From: a virus
Strand: one strand, 5' to 3'
IMG/VR virus record: IMGVR_UViG_3300025000_000340
Span: 1 to 29,009 of that record
DNA length: 29,009 bases
Shown: positions 6,912 to 13,178 of the stretch, piece by piece
How positions within the stretch are numbered: the first letter of the stretch is position 1
Layout of the letters: every line of letters begins with the position of its first letter
Notes under the pieces: model-generated
Told to the model about the DNA's origin: nothing
The model's database searches: none
What the model saw: the letters and a program-made list of their open reading frames with translations, nothing else
Program-made: the position numbers and the translations under genes

Positions 6912-7031
6912 ATGAAACACATCTTAATAAGACAAGCGCTCTCCAGGTTATTGTCCGAACCCGGTTATTACCGCCTGACCGTTGCAGCCAGGTTACAGGT
7001 AGTTCACTACTACATTTTTGAGGTGATATGA
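6912..7031 (+). CDS. tiny basic protein, 39 aa
   Basis: Started by the second copy of the TAGGAGAAATGATATGA cassette. The product begins MKHILIRQALSRLLSEPGYY and ends VVHYYIFEVI. It is basic and tyrosine-rich, probably helical, with no recognised motif. The stop overlaps the next start. Support is the strong ribosome site plus coupling on both sides. Confidence 0.5.
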   Translation: MKHILIRQALSRLLSEPGYYRLTVAARLQVVHYYIFEVI

Positions 7032-7282
7032 TGCTAAAATGCGAAAATCCAAAAACAAACTACCGAGACATTATTGAAGACTTTAAAGTCAGTGACGAAG
7101 GATTGCAGCACGAAAGCAATATAACTGCAGACTTTGAACACGGCCAATGGTTCATAACATGCCTGTCCTGTGGTGCTCAATGGTCCGTTAATGACGCAGA
7201 AGGAAGAGATGGAGACTACTATCAATTCGACGAAGTCTCCGCTGGGGACACTGAGCGTTGTATCAGACCTGAAGACTGTTAA
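7028..7282 (+). CDS. hypothetical protein with CxxC knuckle, 84 aa
   Basis: Begins MMLKCENPKTNYRD; the start may be either of two adjacent ATGs (7028 or 7031) after GAGGTG. The middle reads WFITCLSCGAQWSVND, a CxxC zinc-knuckle-like motif, and two further cysteines lie near residues 78 and 84. It is strongly acidic overall. A small zinc-binding protein is plausible; function unknown. Confidence 0.65.
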   Translation: MMLKCENPKTNYRDIIEDFKVSDEGLQHESNITADFEHGQWFITCLSCGAQWSVNDAEGRDGDYYQFDEVSAGDTERCIRPEDC

Positions 7283-7344
7283 ACCATCACCGCCTGGCCC
7301 GTCGAGCCTTACATTAAACTCAAAAATTGGAAAGGGGGAATATT

Positions 7345-7794
7345 ATGGAAACAAAAAACATCATTAATGGTTTTGACTTCTCAGCACTACCTATAAGGAT
7401 TGATTATGTCGGCAAGGTCGAGGATAAAGAATGGCCACACTTCCTGTGGAATGTCACCATTACAATGATGGATAAAAAAGGTTATTGGACGGTGCCATAT
7501 AAAACAGGAGTTGGTAGGGTCGAGAAACCTGCAAAAAGCGCATTCAAACGCTACCATCCACAAGAGGCGAGACCCAAAATACCAACAAATGCAGATATCA
7601 TGTGTTCTCTCTTGTTGGATGCAAGTGCAGCCGATGAATCGTTTAGTACCTGGTGTGATAATTACGGATATGACGCCGACAGCATCAAAGCGCTAAACAT
7701 ATATAAAGCGTGTTGTGATGAAGCTATATATCTCCGCAAGACGTTCACACGGGAGCAAATTACCAACATGCAAACAGCGCTTGAAGATTATTAG
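7345..7794 (+). CDS. conserved accessory phage/plasmid protein, 149 aa
   Basis: Started by GGGGG eight bases upstream of ATG 7345. The pattern is one I recall from many hypothetical accessory proteins of phages and plasmids: an N-terminal beta-rich region with an EWPHFLWNVTI segment, then PTNADIMCSLLLDA, FSTWCDNYGYDADS and a C-terminal helix ending ALEDY. No biochemical function is known to me. It closes the first early gene string; the structured non-coding region follows immediately. Confidence 0.7.
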   Translation: METKNIINGFDFSALPIRIDYVGKVEDKEWPHFLWNVTITMMDKKGYWTVPYKTGVGRVEKPAKSAFKRYHPQEARPKIPTNADIMCSLLLDASAADESFSTWCDNYGYDADSIKALNIYKACCDEAIYLRKTFTREQITNMQTALEDY

Positions 7795-7795
7795 A

Positions 7796-7933
7796 GTAAC
7801 AATCAGTTACCTAAAACATGTAGGCTCGGAGGGCAAAATCCTCAAGGTCTACATGTTTTGAGTAGTGAATTGTTACAGATGATGTAACAAGAATATACAT
7901 TTGTAGTAACATTCTGTTACATAAAAAGTAACA
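7796..7933. repeat. array of seven GTAAC half-sites, helically phased
   Basis: GTAAC or its complement GTTAC occurs at 7796, 7806, 7872, 7884, 7906, 7916 and 7928. Neighbours form inverted pairs: TTGTTACA-N5-TGTAACAA (7870-7890), GTAACA-N3-TGTTAC (7906-7920) and TGTTAC-N7-GTAACA (7915-7933). Starts are spaced 10-12 or 22 bases, close to whole helical turns. This is the layout of a cooperative operator or origin/partition binding array. The cognate protein is unknown; the HTH protein at 8690 is the nearest candidate. Confidence 0.7.
7813..7859 (+). other. long hairpin (possible bidirectional terminator or structured RNA)
   Basis: AAAACATGTAG (7813-7823) pairs perfectly with CTACATGTTTT (7849-7859). 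Three more pairs (two of them G-U) and an inner GAGG/CCTC helix (7829-7832 with 7840-7843) extend it. Flanking A and T tracts could make it a weak bidirectional terminator, but the stem is AT-rich and the T-run is only four bases. It lies inside the GTAAC array. Confidence 0.5.
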
Positions 7934-8180
7934 AAACTATACTGCCGCCAGGAGGTCAAATACTAGCGAGGTAGCAGAATTGAGTTAGGAAAGCGCGGAT
8001 CGGACCACGCCTGAGATGATTTTTATCTGAAAAAATTTTGGTGTTTTGCTGAAAAAATGTAAACCGAAACTGATCAGGTCCGCAAAACGATACGTTTCTA
8101 GGAGATCAAACACAGAGATGATGGAGCAAAAAATATCGCCTATTCTTGCCTATTCCTCTGACAGCGGAAGAAAATCACAT

Positions 8181-8193
8181 ACCACAATGTGGT
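8181..8193. promoter_or_regulatory. palindrome ACCACAATGTGGT
   Basis: A perfect 6-base inverted repeat with one central base, in the structured non-coding region between copies 1 and 2 of the 17-bp element. It could be a dimeric regulator site; no cognate protein is identified. Confidence 0.35.
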
Positions 8194-8369
8194 GTTTTAG
8201 GAGGTCTGGCGGGAGGTCGTGTATCATATTGCGGACCGAGATGAGGTGAAAATTAATTTTTCTGTGTCATAGTTTACATGAAAAAGGGCATTTCTAGAGG
8301 TTTTAGCGGCAGCGATGGGTTCCAGCCAGGATGAGAAAATCTAATAAAATCATACCCCTTATATTATAC

Positions 8370-8394
8370 TTATTAAATAATATATATATATATA
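8370..8394. other. A/T-only stretch, candidate DNA-unwinding element
   Basis: Twenty-five bases contain no G or C, ending in seven TA repeats (8381-8394). The surrounding 8341-8405 is also very AT-rich. Lying between copies of the 17-bp element, it fits a melting site of a replication origin, but could equally be ordinary AT-rich control DNA. Confidence 0.45.
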
Positions 8395-8635
8395 GTAAAA
8401 AAAGACATAAGCACTGCCTACGCGCTGGCCATTTGGTCCGCGATATGATACATCAGCCTAACATTGGCCTATCTACCAATTTAATTGATATAGCATATTA
8501 CGGACCAAAATACATACAAACTGAGTATTAATTTCTTTTTTTGTGAAACTTCATCATACCGTCCCACCTAACCATCTGGAATCATTATAAATCAATCTGA
8601 AAAAACTTATTTCCACATTATTTCTTGTAAATCGC

Positions 8636-8663
8636 TTGACATTAACTACTTGCGTAGTATATT
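8636..8663 (+). promoter_or_regulatory. promoter of the double-HTH regulator with embedded operator
   Basis: TTGACA (8636-8641), a 16-base spacer and TATATT (8658-8663) form a strong sigma70-like promoter. ACTAC-TTGC-GTAGT (8645-8658), a perfect inverted repeat, fills the spacer, so a bound protein would block RNA polymerase. AGGAGG (8675-8680) and the ATG at 8690 follow. Autoregulation by the encoded HTH protein is likely. Confidence 0.65.
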
Positions 8664-8689
8664 ATTGATACATAAGGAGGAAGAACACA

Positions 8690-9079
8690 ATGGATGGACA
8701 ACGATTGAAAGAAGTGCGACACATGGCAGGCTGGACAGTTTTCTACGCAGCCAAACAATTCAACATCTCAGAGAGCTATTATAGACGGCTCGAAAAATCA
8801 ACCAGCGTCCCGGCGCGTATAGCCGACTTTATGGAAATCAAAGCAAAGGAAGACCCAAGGTATATAAAGACAGAAAGACGAGCCACCCCAGCTCATTTAA
8901 CCGCCTTCCGCCAGGCCTTCCGCCTGACCCAGGAAAAAGCCTCCACCCTGCTGGGAGTCTCAAGGATCACCTGGAATCGCTGGGAGAACGGCCAGACGGC
9001 AATCCCTAAACACATGCTCCACACACTGCGGGGCATGGTCGCACAACTCAAATCAGAAAAAGAGGGGGTAAACTCATGA
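8690..9079 (+). CDS. double helix-turn-helix (XRE-like) regulator, 129 aa
   Basis: Two Cro/CI-type helix-turn-helix units are visible. The first spans about residues 4-50 (RLKEVRHMAGWTVFYAAKQF...SESYYRRLEK). The second spans about 69-118, with FRLTQEKASTLLGVSRITWNRWENGQ, the standard XRE pattern. The two are joined by a basic linker. AGGAGG lies 9 bases upstream of the start, and the promoter contains a palindrome suited to self-regulation. It adjoins the repeat-rich region 7795-8689, so it could be the protein that reads those sites, as repressor, activator or initiator. DNA binding is well supported; target and sign of regulation are inferred. Confidence 0.8.
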   Translation: MDGQRLKEVRHMAGWTVFYAAKQFNISESYYRRLEKSTSVPARIADFMEIKAKEDPRYIKTERRATPAHLTAFRQAFRLTQEKASTLLGVSRITWNRWENGQTAIPKHMLHTLRGMVAQLKSEKEGVNS

Positions 9080-9234
9080 GTTTTGAAATATTAAGAGACA
9101 GCAAAGGCACTCCGTCTCATGTGCATATCGATGACGGCTTTATGATGACTTCCAGACCATATGCTGAGGACACAGACGGCCGGATGGAGCACCAACTCAA
9201 GGCCGCTGTAGAGTCGCTGGGCCTGGTGTACTGA
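9076..9234 (+). CDS. hypothetical protein, 52 aa
   Basis: Starts at ATG 9076, overlapping the regulator stop (ATGA), so it is translationally coupled. The product begins MSFEILRDSKGTPSHVHIDD and ends AAVESLGLVY. It is acidic and contains a HVHIDDGF segment. No family is recognised. A GC-rich stem-loop begins right after its TGA. Confidence 0.6.
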   Translation: MSFEILRDSKGTPSHVHIDDGFMMTSRPYAEDTDGRMEHQLKAAVESLGLVY

Positions 9235-9277
9235 GCCGCCCGGCTCCTGGGGAGGGACACGCGCCCTCCTCGGCGGC
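9235..9277 (+). other. GC-rich two-part stem-loop after a stop codon
   Basis: GCCGCC (9235-9240) can pair with GGCGGC (9272-9277), enclosing an inner GGAGGG/CCCTCC stem (9251-9256 with 9264-9269) and a 7-base loop. It starts directly after the TGA at 9232-9234. No T-run follows, so it is more likely an mRNA structure (processing, attenuation) than a Rho-independent terminator. Confidence 0.45.
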
Positions 9278-9317
9278 GAGGCAGCACGGACAAAACACTT
9301 ATAAACAAGGAGGACAT

Positions 9318-9497
9318 ATGCCCAAACCCTCAACAGTAGCAGACATATTTGAGCAGTTAAGGACGCACGGCATCGCGCCGTGGCAGGATGAGGATAAACC
9401 AGCAGAGGAGGACAAAAACCATGGCAATGAATACCGAAGACGTAAGAGAGTGGCTGTGCGCCCGCAAAGGCTGCAACCAGACTGTAGCCATAGATGA
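9318..9497 (+). CDS. small hypothetical protein overlapping the next gene, 59 aa
   Basis: A strong AAGGAGG lies four bases upstream of ATG 9318. The product begins MPKPSTVADIFEQLRTHGIA and includes PWQDEDKPAEEDK, then a very basic tail (RRRKRVAVRPQRLQ). The first 35 residues look like a real protein. The tail is encoded by DNA that also encodes the next gene in another frame, a 77-base overlap. Either this gene is real with a long overlap, or it is a truncated remnant. Confidence 0.45.
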   Translation: MPKPSTVADIFEQLRTHGIAPWQDEDKPAEEDKNHGNEYRRRKRVAVRPQRLQPDCSHR

Positions 9498-9573
9498 GGG
9501 TGGCCTGACCCTTGTCATCGTTGAGACTGGTAAATACCTCGAAATAGGTGGCACACCGGAGGACGAAGAATGA
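9421..9573 (+). CDS. small hypothetical protein, 50 aa
   Basis: ATG 9421 is chosen over an upstream ATG at 9388 because GAGGAGG ends about nine bases before it. The product begins MAMNTEDVREWLCARKGC and ends GGTPEDEE. It is acidic, with two cysteines (Cys13, Cys18) and a beta-rich middle (LTLVIVETGKYLEI). Its stop overlaps the next start. Function unknown. Confidence 0.6.
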   Translation: MAMNTEDVREWLCARKGCNQTVAIDEGGLTLVIVETGKYLEIGGTPEDEE

Positions 9574-9716
9574 AATCCCTACTCCTCTACGCCGCAGCAG
9601 CATCCCTGATAGCCCTCATGGCCTTCGCTTTCATCCACACCCTGCCGAAGGCCATCGACAAATTGACCCAGCACCAGACTGAGATAAAGGTGACCTATGA
9701 CAACGCCCAGTATTAA
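9570..9716 (+). CDS. single-pass membrane protein, 48 aa
   Basis: Begins MKSLLLYAAAASLIALMAFA, one hydrophobic helix, followed by a charged C-terminal tail (PKAIDKLTQHQTEIKVTYDN). It is coupled to the upstream gene by ATGA and overlaps the next gene by 20 bases. It is probably an inner-membrane protein with its tail on one side. Function unknown. Confidence 0.6.
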   Translation: MKSLLLYAAAASLIALMAFAFIHTLPKAIDKLTQHQTEIKVTYDNAQY

Positions 9717-10068
9717 GCCAACAAGAGTCATCCATCCACCAAGACGCGTCACCCTGCCCTCCGGGCAGAAGACCTGGGAGTTTGACTGTGACGACGGTAA
9801 GACTTACACCTCGGGCGACCTGGCAGCCCTCATCGGGCTTGCGAGGGGGGCAAGCCTGATGCAGCGGCTGTCTATGATGGACTGGGACAGCGAGTGGCTC
9901 CTCGCCCCTCCTGCCAAAAGAGGGTTCTCCCTCACCGGCGAGGCGGCTAAGAACGCAGGCAGCGCTGAGTGGGCCGCGCTGTCAGGTAAGGACAGGAGTG
10001 CAAACTTGTGGAAAATTCCTGCCGCAGGGACGTTTGAACTAACTTTATCTTGCAGCGGCGAGCGATAA
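9697..10068 (+). CDS. putative HTH-containing protein, 123 aa
   Basis: The segment at residues about 36-65 (YTSGDLAALIGLARGASLMQRL, then DWDSEWLL) resembles the winged or MerR-like helix-turn-helix units that precede HNH domains in phage nucleases: a GELA-like helix, a G-[LI]-x-R turn, then QRL. No HNH or other catalytic motif follows. A DNA-binding role is a moderate inference. AAGG sits upstream of the ATG, inside the previous gene. The promoter-like box TGTAAACTGAGTCACATT follows its stop. Confidence 0.6.
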   Translation: MTTPSIKPTRVIHPPRRVTLPSGQKTWEFDCDDGKTYTSGDLAALIGLARGASLMQRLSMMDWDSEWLLAPPAKRGFSLTGEAAKNAGSAEWAALSGKDRSANLWKIPAAGTFELTLSCSGER

Positions 10069-10070
10069 AC

Positions 10071-10088
10071 TGTAAACTGAGTCACATT
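10071..10088 (+). promoter_or_regulatory. TGTAAAC-n-GTCACA box, copy 1 (copy 2 at 13075-13092)
   Basis: TGTAAACTGAGTCACATT here and TGTAAACCGTGTCACAGT at 13075-13092 match at 15 of 18 positions. Both lie in short intergenic gaps just upstream of plus-strand genes. It is a candidate binding site of a phage or host regulator; no convincing promoter hexamers accompany this copy. Confidence 0.4.
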
Positions 10089-10112
10089 AACCACTACTTT
10101 AAGGAGACCACC

Positions 10113-10238
10113 ATGAAAACCTACAGCGAAGACACCCCGCTCGACAGCCTGTCATGGAAAGAAAAACTCACCTGGTTCTGTTTCACCATCGCTTGGGCTG
10201 GGTTTATTTGCGGAACTTTTGCCTGGTTGGGGAGGTAG
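10113..10238 (+). CDS. small membrane protein, 41 aa
   Basis: AAGGAG lies six bases before ATG 10113; the 15 bases AAGGAGACCACCATG recur exactly at 21618-21632. The product begins MKTYSEDTPLDSLSWKEKL and ends in one hydrophobic helix rich in Trp, Phe and Gly (TWFCFTIAWAGFICGTFAW), so it is a tail-anchored or single-pass small membrane protein. Function unknown. Confidence 0.6.
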   Translation: MKTYSEDTPLDSLSWKEKLTWFCFTIAWAGFICGTFAWLGR

Positions 10239-10241
10239 AGA

Positions 10242-10457
10242 ATGAAAGACATTTCTTTTGCAGCAGACAAAACTTTGCTCGATGTAGTTGAGGACGGGTT
10301 CAGCCAAATCGAAGAAGGCGAGGGGTTTGAATACATCATCGGCAAAATCAGAGGAGGCGCCCTGAAGGTTGTTTTCGAGCCCGAATCATCTGATTTTGAA
10401 TCTGTGGTAATCGACGGTGTTGATGGGTTTGGTTACACTTTGGTCTTTGAGGTGTAG
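10242..10457 (+). CDS. hypothetical acidic protein, 71 aa
   Basis: Three bases after the previous stop, with GGGGAGG upstream. A strongly acidic product (MKDISFAADKTLLDVVEDGF and so on) with alternating hydrophobic beta segments and no cysteines. DNA-mimic proteins of phages can look like this, but nothing specific supports that. It is followed after two bases by the HTH gene. Confidence 0.6.
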   Translation: MKDISFAADKTLLDVVEDGFSQIEEGEGFEYIIGKIRGGALKVVFEPESSDFESVVIDGVDGFGYTLVFEV

Positions 10458-10459
10458 TT

Positions 10460-10651
10460 ATGACCCCCGAACAAGTCAAATTCATCCGTACCACCCTTGG
10501 GCGGACCCAGCAGGACATGGCTAAGATCCTCGGGGTCTCCGTCAGCGTCTGGAAACTCTGGGAGTCAGGTGGAGGCGGACCGAAGCCGGAGAACATGACT
10601 AAACTTCTGAAACTCCACCACCACGTCGTCGGGCGGGAGGGGAGGGAATGA
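10460..10651 (+). CDS. XRE-family helix-turn-helix protein, 63 aa
   Basis: The whole protein is one XRE-type domain: VKFIRTTLGRTQQDMAKILGVSVSVWKLWESGG, with the QQDMAKILGVS recognition turn, followed by a short helix. It resembles the second HTH of the 8690 regulator. It overlaps the DNA polymerase start by ATGA. It likely controls this replication operon or binds near the origin; such a small protein would need to dimerise. Confidence 0.75.
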   Translation: MTPEQVKFIRTTLGRTQQDMAKILGVSVSVWKLWESGGGGPKPENMTKLLKLHHHVVGREGRE

Positions 10652-12810
10652 TCAAAGTAACCCTCGACTGGGAAACCGCCTACGGCAAACACCCAGTGAC
10701 GCAGGAGAACATCACCCTGTCGAAAATGACAACGGAAGAGTATGTCCGTCACCCCCTCTTCAAAGTCCACGGCCTGGGGGTCAAAATAGAGCGTGAGCGA
10801 GCATTTTACATCTACAAGCGAGACGACCTCCTGCACTTCCTGAAGGCCCACCCCTGGCAGGACTCTTTCGTCTGCTGCCATCACACACATTTTGACGGCG
10901 CCATACTCTCCTGGCGGGCAGGGATCAAACCGGCGTTATGGGGCTGTACTCTGAGCATGGCCCGCGCCCTCTACCCGCACGAGTCAGTGAGCCTGGCCAA
11001 CATCGCCCGTCTGCTGCAGCTCGGCGAGAAAGGACACGAGCTGGTCAACTTCGTCAATCTCTGGGAACTGACCGACGAGCAGCAGCGGATACTCGGTGGG
11101 TATTGCTGCAACGACGTGGAGCTGACCTCCGATGCTTTTGATGCGATGAAACGGAACTTTCCGCCGTCCGAGCTACGGTTGATCGACCTGACCATCCGCT
11201 TGTTCACCGAGCCGGTGCTGCAGGTGGAGCGCAGCATTCTGATCGAGGAGTACAAACGTGAGCGTAGGAGCAAGCGGGTGCTGCTGAAGAAGTGCGCGAC
11301 GGACAAGTCCGTGCTCGCTTCCAACGACCAGTTTGCCGCCCTGCTGTTGACCCTCGGCGTGGACCCCCCCAAAAAACTCAGCCCTTCAAAAGTCAAGGAT
11401 GGGCGAGTGGACCCGGACAACGTCGGTGAGCCACCGCTCGGGATACTGCCTTCGTTCAAAACTGCAGGCCTGCCAGTTGGGGACCGAGTGCGGATGAAGG
11501 AGGAGAAAAACTCCTACCCTTGGGCCTACGCCTTCGGCAAGAGCGACGAGGAGTTTAAGATGCTCCTCGACCATCCGGACGAGCAGGTTCAGGCTGTGGT
11601 CGAGGCCCGCATGGGTATCAAATCGACAATTAAGGAAACCCGCAGCAAGCGGTTCTTCAAGATCGGCAAGCGCGGGGCGTTCCCGGTGTACCATAATTAC
11701 TACGGGGCGAGAACTGGCAGGGATTCCGGCGGCGACAAGCAGAACACTACCAATCTGAATCGGGTAGATCCGCGTGACCCAACATCCGGGGCGCTGCGAC
11801 GGTCCCTCAATGCTCCTGAGAAGCACGTTCTTGTGGTACGCGACCTCGGACAGATCGAAGCGCGGAAGCTCTCTTATGCTGCCGGCCAAGAGGATCTGCT
11901 GGACCTGTTCCGCGCCGGCGGCGACCCTTACAATCGCCAAGCGACAAAAATCTTCGGCTATGAGGTCAATCGCAAGCTCGACGAGTTCTGGCTGGAGGGT
12001 TTGGTTGGCAAGAGCTCGACGCTCGGAAATGGTTACGGTATGGGCTGGTCAAAGTTCCAGGAGTCCCTGCGGGTCGGGTTCATGGGCGCGCCACCGTTGC
12101 TGTTTGATCAAGTTGCCGCGCAGAAGCTGGACGCTGACATTGACACATTTTGCCATCAGAGAAGCTACAAGCCTGGATACGCCTTCCTGCGAGACGAGGC
12201 ACTGGCAATGAAGCCCCTTAATGTTGACGAAGAAACTCACCTCTGGCACTGCGCAGCCGTGAAGCAGATAGTTGATAAGTACCGGCAGAGTAACAAAGCG
12301 ATCGTAGATTTTTGGGGCGAAGCACAACGAGCGCTCGACGCGATAGTGCGGGGGGAAACTATCCCAGTTGGCAAGCGTAACCTCGTGACTACCTGCCCCG
12401 AAGGGTTTCTTCTCCCTAACGGCATGAAAATCAGGTATTATAAGCTGCAGCGCAATGATAGCGGCGAGTTTCGCTACCTTTCCAATCGACGCAAAAAAGA
12501 GTGGTCGTACCTGTACGGCGGCAAGGCGGTGGAAAACATTATCCAAGCCTTGGCCCGAATCGTCCTCACTGACCAAATGCTGGAGATCAACCGCTGGCTG
12601 AAGCTGCAGCGGCAGACGGACAAAGGCAAGACATACTCGGTGGTGACCTCGACCTACGACGAAGTAGTAGCCTGTGTCCCGTTTTACCGCGCCGACGACT
12701 GCCTGCAGATGATGAAGGAAGTTATGGCCACGGCGCCGGCATGGTGCCCGGACCTGCCGTTGAAATCTTCCGGTGGGTATGCGGTGAGCTACGGGGATTG
12801 TGAAAAATAA
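10648..12810 (+). CDS. family A DNA polymerase with 3'-5' exonuclease
   Basis: Phage replicative polymerase, 720 aa. The exonuclease domain (about 1-190) shows motif I LDWET (Asp7, Glu9), motif II HHTHFDGA (Asp83) and motif III YCCNDVE (Asp156). The polymerase domain shows RTGRDSGGDKQNTTNL (355-370), motif A RDLGQIEAR (Asp399, Glu404), motif B K455-SSTLGNGYG, the GGKAVENIIQALAR helix (624-637) and motif C TYDEVV (Asp671, Glu672). Motif C has Tyr670 where Pol I enzymes usually have His. There is no 5'-3' exonuclease domain, as in other phage enzymes of this size. It is coupled to the upstream HTH gene by ATGA. Confidence 0.95.
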   Translation: MIKVTLDWETAYGKHPVTQENITLSKMTTEEYVRHPLFKVHGLGVKIERERAFYIYKRDDLLHFLKAHPWQDSFVCCHHTHFDGAILSWRAGIKPALWGCTLSMARALYPHESVSLANIARLLQLGEKGHELVNFVNLWELTDEQQRILGGYCCNDVELTSDAFDAMKRNFPPSELRLIDLTIRLFTEPVLQVERSILIEEYKRERRSKRVLLKKCATDKSVLASNDQFAALLLTLGVDPPKKLSPSKVKDGRVDPDNVGEPPLGILPSFKTAGLPVGDRVRMKEEKNSYPWAYAFGKSDEEFKMLLDHPDEQVQAVVEARMGIKSTIKETRSKRFFKIGKRGAFPVYHNYYGARTGRDSGGDKQNTTNLNRVDPRDPTSGALRRSLNAPEKHVLVVRDLGQIEARKLSYAAGQEDLLDLFRAGGDPYNRQATKIFGYEVNRKLDEFWLEGLVGKSSTLGNGYGMGWSKFQESLRVGFMGAPPLLFDQVAAQKLDADIDTFCHQRSYKPGYAFLRDEALAMKPLNVDEETHLWHCAAVKQIVDKYRQSNKAIVDFWGEAQRALDAIVRGETIPVGKRNLVTTCPEGFLLPNGMKIRYYKLQRNDSGEFRYLSNRRKKEWSYLYGGKAVENIIQALARIVLTDQMLEINRWLKLQRQTDKGKTYSVVTSTYDEVVACVPFYRADDCLQMMKEVMATAPAWCPDLPLKSSGGYAVSYGDCEK

Positions 12811-12822
12811 AAGGAGAAAATT

Positions 12823-13041
12823 ATGGCAAAGCAACCGTACTACCACAGGTGCGAAGGGGTAGTGCTGTTTACCGCAACACAATCGGTGACGGAGGAAGAG
12901 TTTGTCAAGGCGGTAGAAAAAGCCCTTAAACCGTTTGGCGTCGTAAAGGGTACTGTTGAAGTGGAATGTGTGACAAATGAAAACGGAATCCTGTTTTCTG
13001 GCTGGTGTGAGCCTGAGCCAGGGGACCCCTCAGATTTATAA
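12823..13041 (+). CDS. hypothetical protein, 72 aa
   Basis: AAGGAG precedes ATG 12823, 12 bases after the polymerase stop. The product starts MAKQPYYHRCEGVVLF, has a helix (EEEFVKAVEKALKPF) and beta segments, and ends acidic and proline-rich. A small alpha/beta fold is likely. No family recognised. It ends just before an AGTAAACCC box and a strong hairpin. Confidence 0.65.
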   Translation: MAKQPYYHRCEGVVLFTATQSVTEEEFVKAVEKALKPFGVVKGTVEVECVTNENGILFSGWCEPEPGDPSDL

Positions 13042-13092
13042 AGTAAACCCCGCAACTTTTTACTTGCAATAGTTTGTAAACCGTGTCACAGT
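13042..13092 (+). promoter_or_regulatory. AGTAAACCC element with TTGCAA and TGTAAAC-n-GTCACA box
   Basis: AGTAAACCC (13042-13050) is followed 13 bases later by TTGCAA (13064-13069), the same geometry as the promoters at 5494-5544 and 20990-21042. A TGTAAAC-n-GTCACA box (13075-13092) follows. The -10 region is poor (CACAGT at 17-base spacing), so an activator may be needed. It precedes a hairpin and the 13179 gene. Confidence 0.4.
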
Positions 13093-13108
13093 GAATTGTA
13101 CAGCGCCC

Positions 13109-13166
13109 GATGCCCTCGCAGGATCGCACTCTGGCTGGGTAACTGACTGCGAGGGCATCATTTTTT
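13109..13166 (+). terminator. perfect 13-bp hairpin followed by six T
   Basis: GATGCCCTCGCAG (13109-13121) pairs perfectly with CTGCGAGGGCATC (13147-13159), and A then TTTTTT follows. This is a strong Rho-independent terminator signature. The 25-base loop is unusually long. AAGGAGG immediately after the T-run serves the next gene, so read-through or a promoter downstream would be needed for that gene, or the element acts as an attenuator. Confidence 0.75.
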
Positions 13167-13178
13167 AAGGAGGGGAGT

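Larger units (their letters stand above)
8077..8506. repeat. four copies of a 17-bp element (GTATCATATTGCGGACC)
   Basis: Copies are at 8077-8093 (minus, 15/17), 8221-8237 (plus, reference), 8435-8451 (minus, 16/17) and 8490-8506 (plus, 14/17). They form two divergent inverted pairs in non-coding DNA, with an A/T-only stretch between copies 2 and 3. A further CGGACC occurs near 8001 with poor flanking match. This suggests iterons for an initiator, a partition protein or a repressor. Confidence 0.7.

Noticed and set aside
8046-8249. 67-codon frame in the structured non-coding region
   Set aside because: TTG start without a ribosome site, and it runs through two copies of the 17-bp element and the ACCACAATGTGGT palindrome. 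The DNA signals explain the sequence better.
8331-8531. 66-codon frame over the A/T-only stretch
   Set aside because: Residues come from TA repeats and two 17-bp elements; no ribosome site. Not a plausible protein.
9091-9603. 170-codon minus-strand frame
   Set aside because: Antisense to four small coupled plus-strand genes with good ribosome sites; the translation looks random.
12049-12882. 277-codon minus-strand frame opposite the DNA polymerase
   Set aside because: Antisense to conserved polymerase motifs B and C, with no recognisable protein features.
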